Below, piece by piece: positions 12,162-23,955 of a DNA stretch of 64,000 nucleotides. Source of the DNA: Dactylonectria macrodidyma (taxonomy: Eukaryota > Ascomycota > Sordariomycetes > Hypocreales > Nectriaceae); the NCBI GenBank assembly GCA_020744425.1, contig JAGMUV010000005.1:3472001-3536000 (forward strand), given 5' to 3'. The translations under genes and the position numbers were made by a program. Position 1 is the first letter of the stretch; the number at the start of each line of letters is the position of its first letter. Below the pieces are notes generated by a model. It worked only from the letters and a program-made list of their open reading frames with translations, did no database searches and had not been told where the DNA came from.

Positions 12162-13593
12162 TCATTTTCTTCTTCTTGCTAGACTTTGGTTCCACGCCTT
12201 CCAGAACTGATGGTCCCAAGTTGGCATACACTTTACTCTTGCGGGCGGCTGAACTGCCCATTCAAACCTCTCATCGGACTGACGCTGCTTTGTAACATGA
12301 TCCGACACAAATCCCTTGGCTTCCTTTATCATCTTGCCCTTCTCTACAGAGTACTCCAGATTCACGGTTGGTATCACGGCAATCTTCCCCAGGCCGCGGA
12401 ACCACATGTCTTTGCAAAACAGCTGTGGCTCGCCCTGTTCGCACTCGTCCTTTTCTCGGTTCGCTCTCCGGAATCGCAAGCCCTCTTTGGTGAGGAGGCT
12501 GGCGGCGAAGGTGACGGCCCCGTTCCAGCACGAGAAGGCTTGGAAGGGGAGGGCTCTAGAGAATCGGCTATGTGTCTCTGCGGCGTTCCAGAAGAGGTTC
12601 CAGGCCGAGTCCCAGTTTCCATCGGAGGGGATCTCGAAGAACGAGTCGCCGTTGATGCCTCGCGCGACCCAAACGTCGTAAAAGGTTGGGTCTCGGCCGG
12701 CGTAGGTCCAGTCCATGGCGCAAGTCATGGTCGCGCCGATGCTGTAGCGCTGGTAGAGTAGTTCCAGGATATCCTCGGTGCAGATGGCAACGTCGTTAAG
12801 GAAGAGAACCGTCGTCGTGTTGGTGACTCTGTCGGGTTGGTCGAGCAGCGGTTTCAGGGCCATGTTGCGAAGCTCGGCAAGCTTCTGGATGCGGTCGCCC
12901 TTGGATGTGTCTATTCGAGACGGATGGAAGTAGTAGCCAGCGCCAAGCTCTTCAACGTTGCGTTTTATCGCGGCCAGGATGTCGTAAGTGCCATCTGGGG
13001 AATGGCCTTCGACGATGGATAGTGCACATCGTTCAGGGCCGAGGAATCGTATTGCCTCGAGAATGCTGCCCAACAGAGTAGGCAAGAGGGCTAAACATTG
13101 ACGCAAGTCCAAGGCAAAAAAGTACTCGACTGAGGAGCCCTCATCGCTAGCCTTTAGGTTGCTGTATCTTGTCGAGTTTAGTTCTGGACATTCGAGTCGT
13201 GAAAGTTTGTGGGATTCACTGTCCATAATGGCGTTGACATAGGACGTGATAATAGCTGCTTTCAAAATGATGCCTTGGACTAATGTGAGTATTCCTAGAG
13301 TGGGGCTTGGAATGGGAGAGAAGGGGGTTTATCATACCATCTTTGACGACATGGCCTTCCAATGGTTGACTAGAATTTGCAATGCCACCAGCATCTTGTG
13401 CCTGTGTGATATTACCGACATCGGGCCTGGTGATGTTGGCATCCTGGGCAAGATTCGTGGTCGATATCGATCTGTCACCCGCAAATGAAGGGAGCGGGAT
13501 GCGGCGAAACTGATCGCCTCCGAAATAGAGGCTGAGGGCCAAGAAGAGGGAGAGCGCGACGGGTGCTGCTAAGAGCCACAATTTCCGACGCAT
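12162..13593 (-). CDS. GT69-family (CAP59/Cmt1-type) mannosyltransferase
   Basis: Two exons (13593-13338 and 13279-12162, 58-nt intron) encode 457 aa. The start MRRKLWLLAAPVALSLFLAL is a signal anchor, predicting a type II Golgi membrane enzyme with a lumenal catalytic domain. Family landmarks are YFFALDLRQCL, LSIVEGHSPDGTYDIL, TVLFLNDVAICTEDILELL, MTCAMDWTY and a C-terminal WDHQFWKAW. GT69 includes Cryptococcus Cmt1, an alpha-1,3-mannosyltransferase, and the capsule gene product Cap59. In ascomycetes these enzymes are thought to modify surface glycans, but the acceptor cannot be read from sequence. The stem region (residues 35-85) is Asn/Gln-rich with possible N-glycosylation sites. Confidence 0.88.
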
Positions 13594-15761
13594 TGCGCAA
13601 GGATGAGATGCTTTTCTTCGTGTGATCTTCTCCTCTGTTATGTGTGAGAGGAGGAAAAAAGAAGAAAATGGAGAGTGGTGAAGAAACTTGGTTTGTTTGG
13701 CTGCAGTTGGTTGTTGATGGTTGGTTCCGTGGTCGGTTCAACGTTGGTTGGCGTACGCACAGCCACATATCAAGGTACTCCATAACCCCATACATAACGC
13801 GAGAATGCGTTGTTCATGGCGTGAAACACGAGAAGAGTCCATCGCCGTGATCCAGGACTCTGAAGGGCTGCATTAGCATCTGTAAAAAACTGCAGAGCAT
13901 GTCGCCAAATCTGTCGGTTTATATACCTTGAGGACTGGCACGAAAGTGTCAATACTGAACTATGGTGGATTTCGCAACGTCTATCACTTGCTATGTATGT
14001 AATTTGCTAAGCCTAAAAAAAATCCTCATTTCAGCATGATACCATTCAGCAGCCTTCTCGCTACAAATCGCAAATTACCTACGCGCTGCGTCAATCAGCA
14101 ATTGCCCCATGTAGCGCAGAGAGAGCCTTGAGTCTATCTGTTCCGTCACTTGGCGCTCTGACTCTGACCAATGAGAACGAAGCGAATGATTGAACTCGGC
14201 ACCCGGCTAGATAGCCTCCAGGCGCTTGCATAGTGCATGCATGGCACATAGTAAGTATGGAATAGGCGGAGGATGCTTGATGTTGCATCAATCATCAATG
14301 GGTGGCGGCTTACATGTGTCTATGACTGCTTCTCGCAGTGTGGCGGTCGTGTTAGTGCGAAAGGTGGCTGGGGAGATTTACTGCCGAGTTCTGAGCCTAC
14401 GATAGGTAATTCTGTGCAAGAGCACACATCCCACATTCTCTAGCGCGATCCGTGAGTTTGCGTCTATTGTTCTAGTTCTACGGAGGAGGCATGGTGTATT
14501 CTGTAAAGGCGGTGTCGTTATCTTTTCCCGATTTTTTATCACCTTAGTTTTGAGGACAAGGCCGCCGCTGTAAGCGAAGCGCTCAGTGCTTGAATCTCAA
14601 ATAGTCCCCAAGCTAAACGGATTTAGGGTTGAATCTGTCTGGCCTGGGCCCGACTTGGAAGTGAACCCCCCAAATGAACCAGGTGCTTATCATGATCAAG
14701 GCACCATTCAAGCCCAGCTCATTGGCGGGTGCGTGCAAGGCTCGGCGAGGCTAGAGTGACTCGAGGCTAGAGTCCATTTCAAGGTCATTGCCGGGGTGCT
14801 ATGACGCAACATGGCGGTTGGATCATGTTCTATCGCATAATGCGACATCACGTTTAAACATCGACATTGGCCCAACCACTCTAGGCAGGTATTTTTGTCA
14901 GTGAATTCCAACCCCTCTTTTTATTGATGAGAGAGAGAGTTTTTGGGATAGGAGGTTGACGTTGAGAAGATGGTTGCTTGCTAGTCGAAACGGATGGGCG
15001 CCTTGCAGAGTATGAGAGGTTGAGAAGCAAACTTGTTGGAGCGGCAAAACGTGGATGGGCTGCCTCAGAGAAAAAAGTAATAAGCGCATGGCTGGACCAA
15101 TGACGCATATCTGGCACTTTTCTCGTCCTTTTCGTTCTACCCGCGAGACCTCTCACCAATCAAGTGCACAACAATAGTGTCAGCCAAGCCACACTCTCGG
15201 ACGAAGCCGCTCGCCCGCATCCGCGCACGTTATTGGACCTTCGGAGCTCGGGACCGGCGAGTTCGGGAGAGGGGCGAAGGGGAGGGGCATTGGCTTTGCA
15301 TGTATGTGCTACATACTAAAAACGCCTTTCATCCTGCATGTCTAGTTCCATAGATAGGTACCTCAGTGGTATCACACAATCAGTGTAGTCCGGTGGCTGG
15401 GGCTGGGTTCGCATGACGCAAGCCACCCCCGGCAATCGTGTATCTCGGACTTAATCATCTTGGTCGCTTTGGTGTGCCTTGAGACGGCCGCCATGTCGTG
15501 CTCCAAGGCCTGGGCCGCCGAGATATATAGCTTCCCAATCATTCCTCTATCTTCTTCTCAGTTGCTCCCCATCAATCTCTTCTATCCAGCTCTTCCATCA
15601 CTGTCCGCTTCAGGCATCAAGAACCCGTCCTCTTGGTCTCGTCCCTCGTTTTCAAACAACAATCAGAAGATACACTCTCGCTTCCTCACCTCAACACCTC
15701 GACACCATAATACACTGAAAAGGACTCTCCAGTAAAAACTTCTCAACATCAACAATTCATC
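13594..15761. other. Divergent intergenic region, no gene seen
   Basis: About 2.2 kb between the GT69 start and the GPI-protein start. The right third is a promoter-like region with a TATA element and a CA/CT-rich leader. The rest holds no convincing gene; I found no tRNA-type box pair. Confidence 0.5.
15524..15529 (+). promoter_or_regulatory. TATA-like box of the small GPI protein gene
   Basis: TATATA in the context AGATATATAGC lies 238 bp before the ATG at 15762. It is followed by a long CT- and CA-rich leader (about 15540-15761) ending ATTCATCATG. This layout is typical of strongly expressed fungal genes with a leader of about 200 nt. Transcription start not known. Confidence 0.5.
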
Positions 15762-16186
15762 ATGCGTTTCTCTCACGTCCTCGCTCTTGCCGGTGTCGCC
15801 CACGGTTACGTTGTTCCCTATGAGCCTGTCACCACTGTCACCACCATCACCACTCCGGCCCATCACAACTACACCACTGCCACCTCCACAGTCTACGCTA
15901 TCATCCCGACCACCAAGGGTAAGTCAACCCCCCCCCTCCCAGAAAAAAAAATTAGAAAAAAATAGAAAAACAAAAACAGCCTTCTCTTGCTTCTTGGACT
16001 TCAAAAGAAGACTAACACCAAGCAGTTCACTACCCCAACGAGACCACTCCCACTGCCCCTGGCACCACCCCGTCTTCCACCTCTTCGGAACCCCCCGCCG
16101 TCACTGGCGGTGCCGTTCCCAAGCAGATGCAGAGTTCTCTAGCCGCTCTCATGGTCGTCGTCGCCGCAGGACTCGTGGCCTTGTAA
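15762..16186 (+). CDS. Small secreted, probably GPI-anchored cell-wall protein
   Basis: Two exons (15762-15918 and 16026-16186) encode 105 aa. MRFSHVLALAGVAHG is a signal peptide, with cleavage likely before YVVPYE. The mature part is Thr/Pro/Ser-rich with two N-glycosylation sequons (NYT, NET). The C-terminus SLAALMVVVAAGLVAL follows a small-residue stretch (AVTGGAV), the classical GPI-attachment pattern. The acceptor site is a tandem AAGCAG, so use of the first AG would add one alanine (see findings). The TATA box and CA-rich leader suggest high expression. Exact role unknown; such proteins are usually structural wall components or surface antigens. Confidence 0.82.
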
Positions 16187-16851
16187 TAGCTCTATCATGG
16201 GATTTGATGGGATGCAAGAAGTATGAATGATGTCCGAGTTACATGAGGAGGCGTACCTGGGCAGCTACATTCAAGAGGTTATGGACATGGTCACACTTAT
16301 ATGACAGAGGATGTTGGAACAGGATTATTATTCGCGAGGCGACATTGCTTCAAAGCCATTAATGATAATAATTAGTAGATACCCTTAATGAAGATAACCC
16401 CGTAACCTTGCGTCTCAAGTACCAATTATACACTTGATCTCAATATGAGTAAGCGTCCCTCCCCACTGCCACCTATTTCGACAAGAATACAAGAATTGCT
16501 CGCAAGACAAAGAAAGAGGTTAGCCAAGACCATATCAAACACTTCCAATTAAATGACCATGAGCCAGCCAATGTACATCAGATGCGCGGGTGTGTCGACC
16601 ACCTATGTCGCATATCCTCATTTAAACTCCAACCTCCACGTCACATCCAGACAGCGATGCGGCCAGGCATGTTCAGTCACATCACCAGGCCCTGGCACTT
16701 TGCAATATGGCAATCTCAAAACCTTCTCTACATAATACGGTGTCAAATCAAACCCTTGTCTACTTCGTCATACATGCCCATTTTCGTCTCATCTACCCTT
16801 CATGTGTGAACGAATAGGTCTAACTACAATTCCTTTCAATTCTCGTGCCCC
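16187..16851. other. Convergent 3' intergenic region
   Basis: About 665 bases between two convergent tails, AT-rich near 16320-16440, consistent with 3' UTRs and polyadenylation regions. No gene seen. Confidence 0.5.
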
Positions 16852-19800
16852 TTAAGCCTCCACGTTCTCAAAGAAGAAGGTCGGCTGCCCAGGCACTGCG
16901 TTAGCAGCTGTAGGCGCCGAAACCTCGACCTCCTTGCCATCCGCCAAGTTGACGGCCTTCTTGCCGCCCTCCTCGACCGCCAGAATGTCGCAGGCAACCA
17001 GGCCGCCAGTTCGCGTCAGGCCAGGCACCATCTGCAAGAGAGTCTTCCTCTCGTCGAAGGCGAGCTTCTGCTCCAGAACGGCGTTGGCAGGTTCACCGGC
17101 TTGCAGACGTTTCTTCAGGCCCTGGACATAGGGCATCGCCTTCTTCATCTCGCCCATCTTGCCAATCTTGCCGTTGAGCACCTTGTCGTTGACCGAGTTA
17201 GTCGCGGGCTCCCACATCTCCTTGAGCAAGTCAATGTACTTGGCTTGCCATGCGGGGAACTTGTCCGTCATGAAGATGGTCAGCTTCTTGGGCTTCTTGG
17301 GGTCAAACGACGTCTCCTTGCCCTTGGCTTTCTTCTTCAGCTGCTGACCCTCGGCCGAGTTGACATTGGAGGCGGTGTTGCGGACGTAATCTCGCTTAGC
17401 AGAGAGGGCGGCATCAATAGCACCGACTTCAGGGAATACAGCGTTGTGAATGGTGTCCTCCTTCTTCAGGACTTCCAGCCAGATGTACTCGGACCAGTGA
17501 GGGGCGACAACAGCCAGCAACAGTGCTTGCAGCTCGATGTATCGGAGGATGAGATCCTTGTGCATCTTAATGCCGGCGGCAGCGCAAGCTTCACGGTAGA
17601 AGTCACGGGCGCTTGTCAGCTCGTAGAGAGCAGCTTTCAAGGCCAGCTTATAGTTAGTGTTGGCGTATTGCTCAATCGCCTCATGAGCATGCTCGTTCAT
17701 CTCGTTGTTGAATAGGGCATCCTGGAACGAGTTGGTCTCTCCAGACCGGAGTTGATCCTGGTCACGCACCATCTCCTCGCACCACTCACGCAGGTTGAAC
17801 AGACGCAAGATGTTGTTGTCGGCAACGTCCTCCTCAAAGTTGGCATCGTTGACACCATCACCAGAATCAGCCAGGGCGATTCGGGACGCATCAGCGCCGT
17901 ACTTGGCCGTCAAGTCATTCAGGGTCATGAAGTTTCCTGTGCTCTTGCTCATCTTCTCGCCGTTCAACATCAAGTGGCCGTTCGCTCGGATGCTGCGAGG
18001 CCAGTACTCTGGAGGGAAGACAGCCAAGTGGACGTACAGGAAGAACGTTAAGTGGTTGGGGATCAAGTCTTTGCCAGAAACTCGCACGTCGAGAGGATAG
18101 AAGTACTCGAATTCGCGTCGCATGCTCTCCAGAGTCTCCTTGGAGATCTTGCAGTCGTTGAGGATGTCGTCACTCAGGTCGCGGCGGCAGAAGACGTAGT
18201 CCCAAACGTCGTCGGTCATCTGCTCGGGACCGACGTTACCAACACCCTTGGTGCGGCCAAACAGGTCCTTGTGCAGGTAGTGAGCAACAGTGTAATACGC
18301 CATGTAGATGGTCGAGTCACTTAGACTCTCAACCAAGAACTGGGGGTCCCAAGGCAGTCTTGAGCCCAGACCGAAGCTGCGGGCGCACGCCCACTGGTTC
18401 AGCCAGTTCAAGACGCTCTCGAAGCCGTTCTTGGTCTCCTGCGTGTAAGTCTCCAGACCCTTTCCGTCAGCGTTCTCCACCCACTTGAGGGCGGTCTGCT
18501 TCCACTTCTCCTCGCCATAGTCCAAGTACCACTGATCCATGAGGGACACAATGCAATCGTCGCCGGATCGGCTGACGACCTTGCGCTCGGGCTCCGAGTA
18601 GGCAAAGGCATCGCCAGCGTCAACCAACTGCTGTCGAACCTTGGGTTTGGCAACTTCGACCTTCTCGCCCTTGAATTCGCCGACCTTCAGGATACCCTGG
18701 TAGAATCCTTCCTTGTAAGCCAGCTCCTTGGCCTCCTCCAGCTGCTTGGTATCCTTGGGCGAAGCGATCTTGAGCTTCTTGACCAAGAATGGCGCGCAGA
18801 GATCTCCATATGAGGGAGTCTCGATGATGGGGAAAATCTCCAGCTCGGCCCACTCCTTCTGAATGCCGTAGTAGTCGGCCTTCTTGGCCAGATCAGTAAC
18901 GGTCGCGTAGTCGTCAGGGCTGTCAGATGGCACCGAGGTAACGACACCAGTGCCCTTGGTGGGCAGGACTGTCTCCATAGGCAAGACACGGACACCCTCG
19001 GTGTGCAGAGACAGGGGCGCGTTGATCAGAGTACCAACAATGTCAGTGCCAGCGATCTCAGCAACCTTCTCAATAACGCCCTCCGTGGCGAAGATGCCCT
19101 GGTAAGCCATGTTGCGAGCGGCTCGGTCGGTGATCACATAGTAGTCAGTCTCGTTGACTTTGAAGACACCATAGGTGATCTTGGGGCCAACAAAGCAGCA
19201 GGTCTGGCCGTACATGGTCTCGGGTCGCAGGGTCGCGGGAACCAGGAAGAAGTTGGAGCCTTCAGGCACCTTGCCCTGGACAGCCTCGGCCGCCTTGGGA
19301 GCCCACTCAAGGACCTTGAGCTTCAGCGCAGTGTACTCTTGCGGCATGACGGCCTCACCCTCGGCTCGGTCGTGGTCCATGCAAGGCTGGCCATCCTTGA
19401 TCGAGTAGATAGTGTATCGCTTTCCAAATTTGATCTTCTCCAGCTCCTTCAGACGGTTCATCTGCCATCGGACAAAGGCATCGTAGTAAGGGTTGGCGTC
19501 GGTGGTGACGAAAGAGCGGCGCCAGTCGATACGGCAACCGAAGTTGGTCAGATCTCGCTTGGCCAGGGGAGGAAAGTACTTGAGCCAATGCTGGGAATCG
19601 GCGAACTGGTGGATTTCCTCCGTTGGGATGCCAATGGCCTGCATGATCTGAAACTGGTACTTCATCTTGACAGTCTTAGCAGCAGCCTTGCCCTTCTTCG
19701 CGGTGAACTTGGTCGGGTCCTCCTTGGTCTGTTTTGCCACGGGCTTCTCCTCAACGACCTCTTCTTCCTGCTTGTAGCCCTCGAAGTTCTGGCCAAACAA

Positions 19801-20276
19801 CTTGATCTCGTTGACCAGCTTGTCGGCACAAGCCTTGATAGGCATACCGGTGCAGTGGAAGCCCATGGGGAAGAGAGCCCGCTTGCCCTGCATCCGTGCG
19901 ACACCAGCAGCGAACTCGACCTTGCTCACGGAGAAGGAGTGACCAGCGTGCAGAGTGCCGTTCATATAGGGGTATGCCATGCATCCGAAGAACTTGGGGT
20001 ATTTTTCTCGGACCTCGGCGGCGGAGATGGAGTGAAGGGGAATCTCGCTGGTCGAAGGGGCATTGGGCTCGAAGACGCCATCATCTTGCCACTTCTGCTG
20101 GTACTTTTTTTCGATGGCGATCAAGGAGTCGCGCTTCTCAGTCTACAAGTGGTAGTCAGCTTAAAAAGGATTGTTCATCGAAAGTAGTAGGTAGCGTCAC
20201 GAACACCCTTGAGCTCCTTAGTCTTGGAAATCGTCAGAGCCTCCAAGGCCTGGGGAACGGAGTCTGTCGATGCCAT
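16852..20276 (-). CDS. Cytosolic leucyl-tRNA synthetase
   Basis: Two exons (20276-20205 and 20142-16852) encode 1120 aa, near the 1090 aa of yeast Cdc60. Class I signatures: MNGTLHAGHS (HIGH-type, about residue 90) and GEKMSKSTGN (KMSKS, about 753), with a long CP1 editing insert between. The archaeal/eukaryotic LeuRS C-terminal extension is present, so this is the cytosolic enzyme and not the shorter mitochondrial one. It attaches leucine to tRNA-Leu and edits near-cognate residues. To keep phase, the 62-nt intron must start GTTCGT, giving the join ELKG|TEKRD; a GT two bases earlier would shift the frame. A 413-bp divergent promoter is shared with the next gene. Confidence 0.97.
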
Positions 20277-20689
20277 GGTTGGGGGTCTCGGTGCGCCGTA
20301 ACCGGAATTGCTTCAAGAACCGACAAATCTGCGGTGCTGCGAGTATATCGTCATTAGCTTCGGTCTAACAAAGATTTCCAACAACAACAAAGACGAAGAT
20401 CTGGTTAAATACCTTGGAATTCCGCCCTGGGAAATTTTGTGTCACGGTTTGGGAGTCAGAGCTGGAGGACTCAGAGAGGAGGGGTGAAAATCGCGGGGCA
20501 ACATGGGCAGGCGCGGGATGTGCGCTACTTGTGGCTAGTGCCCCAGTGGATGAGGCGGTTGTGTGGCGTCACAACGGTCGTGGGTCACTTTTCCATGCTC
20601 GTTGCGTCACAAACGACCTTCTCAAAGGAGGACTCGCTGCCGCTTCAACTTGCCATTGAGTCAGAGACGAGGCCGAAACTCGGATTGCC
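20277..20689. promoter_or_regulatory. Divergent promoter, LeuRS / mitochondrial-type protein
   Basis: These 413 bp lie between two head-to-head start codons. No TATA box is evident. The interval includes several TGACTC- or GTCAC-like words; a TGAGTCA occurs just before the right-hand ATG (about 20657), which matches the Gcn4/Cpc1 consensus. Control of an aminoacyl-tRNA synthetase by cross-pathway control would be plausible but is inferred. Confidence 0.5.
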
Positions 20690-21234
20690 ATGTTTCCTAC
20701 ACTCATCCGACGCATGGCCACGTTGGCCAAGGAGCCCCTTCTGCGGAAAGCGCCCCTCTCGGTAGCCAACAACCCGTACAAGGCGCGAAAGGTGTGGCCA
20801 CCCAACTTCAAGGTGCTCACCGTCCAGCAGCAGCTGCGGTTTGAGAAGAAGTACAAGCGGCGCATTATGCTCGCTAGTCGATCTCCTAGATGGGAGAAGG
20901 GTGTCAAGTTTGCGCAGCTCTTGACCATCGTCGGTCAGTCTCCCCACCCAGAAACGCAGTCTCTCGGTTGCCTCGGCTGACATCTGTGTAGCGGCGCTCG
21001 TCTGGATCTTGTTCTTCTCGGAGTTTGAATGGTGGGGGCAGAAGTACAAGCCCTCGGAAGAAGTCAGTACTTTCACTGAGAAGCATGGTGGCGGTGGGCA
21101 AGACTCTAACATTTATGCAGATCCGAAATAAGACAAACCGCCTCTGGGGAGTCCTCGACCCGGAAAAGCGATACGAGCGACGCAAGGACGCACCTCCGCC
21201 GCCTCCACCGAAAGACGAAGGGAACTCGAAATAA
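20690..21234 (+). CDS. Small, probably mitochondrial membrane protein, function unknown
   Basis: Three exons (20690-20933, 20992-21062, 21121-21234) encode 142 aa. The N-terminus MFPTLIRRMATLAKEPLLRK is basic and lacks acidic residues in its first 13 positions, as in a mitochondrial presequence. A basic region with KKYKRR precedes a single hydrophobic helix (VAALVWILFFSEFEWWG, about residues 82-98). The tail contains LWGVLDPEKRYERR and a run of six prolines before KDEGNSK. The arrangement suggests a single-pass inner-membrane protein. I do not recognise the family; a respiratory-complex or mitoribosome accessory factor is a guess. Confidence 0.82.
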
Positions 21235-21388
21235 GGAGAACTCTATGTGTATATTATTGTCATAACTTGGAGTCTGGTGTTATACCTGTGATGGCGCGAC
21301 ATGTATGGGAATCTCGCTTCATGAGCCATCCTATCTGCCCCTCCTACAGCTGTTCTATTTTCGTGATCATGCCGTCGTCGCTCGTCCG

Positions 21389-22036
21389 TCACCTCCCTGA
21401 CCAGGCAAAGTTAGCGCCCATACCGAGGCCCGATCCCAGACCCGACGGTCCTCGTCCTTCGTTGACAGGTCGTTTGGCGACCGTTCCCTGCGCCTTGACA
21501 CCGGACACGATGCGATCTAGGTTGGTCTCTATCACGACACCTCCTATAATCATTTCCGACAGAGTAGAGTGAAGCGTCTCAAAGTTGAAGATGAGGTCGA
21601 GTTCGCAGACGTTCTCGAAGAGCTTATCGAGGGCCTCGACGTAGACTTGAATCAGGTCGATGAGCGCAAGAGGGGACTCGGTAGAAGTGGAAATGACGAT
21701 GAAGAAGAGCGTCGCATAGTGGCGGTACGTCACCAGCGAGGGGACATCGTTCTGCTCCTCAGACGAGGTGTGGGAAGTGCCCGAGGCGGCGAGCAGGGGA
21801 GGCAGCGGGAGGAAGTTGCAAGACCCCGCGGGGCGGTTGGAGACGAGGGTGAAGATCTCGGAGATGAGGCGCTGCTGGATGCTCGTTTCCTAAGATACAG
21901 CGGTTAGGTGCGGGAGACGGAGAAGACATCGGAGCCGTGAGACTTCGCGGACGGAGCGCGTGCTTACCAGCTGAGTATAGAACTTAGTCAGACGAGGCTG
22001 GCCTTGGCCATTGAAAACTAGGAAAGCATTAATCAT
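21389..22036 (-). CDS. AP-3 adaptor complex small subunit sigma
   Basis: Two exons (22036-21968 and 21889-21389) encode 189 aa. The start MINAFLVFNGQGQPRLTKFY is diagnostic for sigma-3 as against sigma-1 and sigma-2. The longin-like fold continues with YRHYATLFFIVISTSTESPL, LIQVYVEALDKLFENVCELD and IIGGVVIETN. AP-3 carries cargo from the Golgi to the vacuole by the direct alkaline-phosphatase route. A Gly-rich tail of about 35 residues follows the conserved domain. Its stop codon lies only 154 bp from the stop of the convergent gene to its left, so the 3' UTRs may overlap. Confidence 0.96.
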
Positions 22037-22490
22037 GATGGAGGTGCGAGGTTCGTCATCCCCCAGTTTCGACTTGCGAGGAGTCGCCCGCGGTTCATTG
22101 AGCGACAATGCGAACGACTGGGAGGGTTTGGTGATGGCGATGGTGGGGCTGCTTTTGGGCGATGAACACAACACATGACTCCTGCGGGGAGGGGTACGTA
22201 CTTCATTGGATGCCCTGTAGAGGTACCTAGGTAATTTGTCGCTAGGACGGGACGCTCAGGCCAGTCACAGGCGCCCCAGTTGCAATTGCGCTGCACCTTA
22301 CAGAGAGCTCCATCCAGCGCGGGGAGCTTGGTCTAATTCCGTCCTCTCTCCTCTTGTTTGTGATGACGGCAATCCAGCACCTTCAACACCTCCATCGATT
22401 GAGATCCAGAGCATTGTGATCTCTGTCTTCCCCCGTATCGCTTCGCTTTCACATCATTGGCCCTCCTGGTATTCCATCTCCTCGCCTACC
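22037..22490. promoter_or_regulatory. Divergent promoter, AP-3 sigma / frataxin
   Basis: A 454-bp gap between head-to-head starts. It contains AGGTACCTAGGTA at 22221-22233, one of the recurrent near-palindromic elements of this genome. No TATA box is evident. Confidence 0.5.
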
Positions 22491-23189
22491 ATGTCCCGCC
22501 ACACCGCAACCCAAGCCTCCCGAATGGCTTCAAGAGCCCTCCGAAGCTCCTCCACCACTCTCTGCCGCTCGCCTCTGGCCTCACGCTTCGCCCCGGCTGC
22601 TTCGCGCGCTCTGGCGCCCCGCGCTGCCATCTGCTTCCGAAGTTTCTTCTCGACATCGCCCATTCGCGAGAAGGGCATCATGCCGGACACGGAGAACCCC
22701 CCAAAGGCCACGCCCGAGCCCGAGACAGCCACTTTTACCGCCGTCGAGCTGTCCGACGCCGACTACCACGAGATCGCCGACGAGTACCTGGATACCGTCG
22801 TCGGCAAGTTTGAGGAGCTTCAGGATTCGCGGGAGGACATTGACGTCGAGTTCTCGGTACGTTCATATTCTTGCTCGCCCCCAGTTTACTCCTTCACAGT
22901 GGTTCCCCTTCGGCTAACCAACATCGCATCATAGGCCGGTGTCCTCACCATCAGCTTCCCCGAGCAGGGCACCTACGTCATCAATAAGCAGCCCCCTAAC
23001 AAGCAGATTTGGCTGTCATCTCCTCTCTCTGGTCCGAAGCGCTACGACTGGTGCCTCATCGGCGAAGGTCAAAGCGACAAAGAGGGTACCGCCCAGGGCA
23101 ACTGGATTTACGGAAGAGATGGCAGCAGTCTGAGCGACGTCTTCCTTCACGAGCTCGGTGTCGACGTCGAATCGCCCAACGAAGAGTAG
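22491..23189 (+). CDS. YFH1: Frataxin, mitochondrial iron-sulfur assembly factor
   Basis: Two exons (22491-22856 and 22935-23189) encode 206 aa. Residues 1 to about 60 are Arg/Ser/Ala-rich without acids, a mitochondrial presequence. The frataxin domain follows: an acidic first helix ([20 protein letters not shown]), then [37 protein letters not shown] and a C-terminal helix [11 protein letters not shown]. Frataxin binds the NFS1-ISD11-ISCU complex in the matrix and stimulates iron-sulfur cluster assembly. Identification is firm. The gene is convergent with an LYR-motif protein and divergent from AP-3 sigma. Confidence 0.97.
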
Positions 23190-23955
23190 AGTAGTTTCTC
23201 TCTAGAGACCGAAAGATCGAGGAAATATTAGGTGGAGTGGTGTATGATTTGTGATTCTTTGAAGCGTTCTGTGGCTTCAAGGCGCTTCTAATGTAAATTT
23301 GGCTTGACCCTTGACCTGTAATTTCGTATCTGGCGGATGCAGAAACATAGCCTCTAGGAGGAAAGGGAAACTCCCGTCTCAGATTGTATTCAAAGCCCCA
23401 TCATCCTTGTCCACATGTGGTCTCAGCCGTCTTCCTTCTCGGGTCGAGTCCAGTCGTATTATACCTTCACATTGGTGATGCAGTTAATACACGCTGACGG
23501 CGGACGTTGTGGCCTCGGCCCTCGCCTTTCGTCTTTCTGGCATCCAATCGCATGCAATGGACGGCCACTTCTCCTGGGGCATCTTGTAGAGGGCAGGTAT
23601 CAGCACTCTTCCTCATAGCCACATGCATCCAGGGCGCCCCATTTGTCGATGAGGGGGTTCGTCGTCCAGATGGAAGGCCGAAGAAGTTTACCGATTCGTC
23701 TCAGTCCTCTGTGGGCACGATGTGAATAAGTGGTTGATATTCACCGCAGCAGCAGTCCCATGGTTTTATTAAGCATCGCGACAGTCATGTCATAATGCAG
23801 GTATCTTGTCCGCCTCTCGAATTCAAACGGGCTTCTACAAGCCAAGTCAGTCAATGTCCACGCCATTGTTTCTTCAGTAACCAAACAACGCCAGCCAGCA
23901 TGTCATCTCCATCCTCCATCCGCAAATACTCATAGGAAGGAAACCTAGGTTAGAC
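23190..23955. other. Convergent 3' intergenic region
   Basis: About 770 bases between the frataxin and LYR-protein tails. It presumably contains both 3' UTRs. No further gene is supported. Confidence 0.5.

Noticed and set aside
19003..20187. 394-codon open frame on the plus strand opposite leucyl-tRNA synthetase
   Set aside because: It is a shadow of a strongly biased coding exon on the other strand; its Leu/Val/Gly-rich sequence mirrors the codons of the synthetase and shows no domain pattern.
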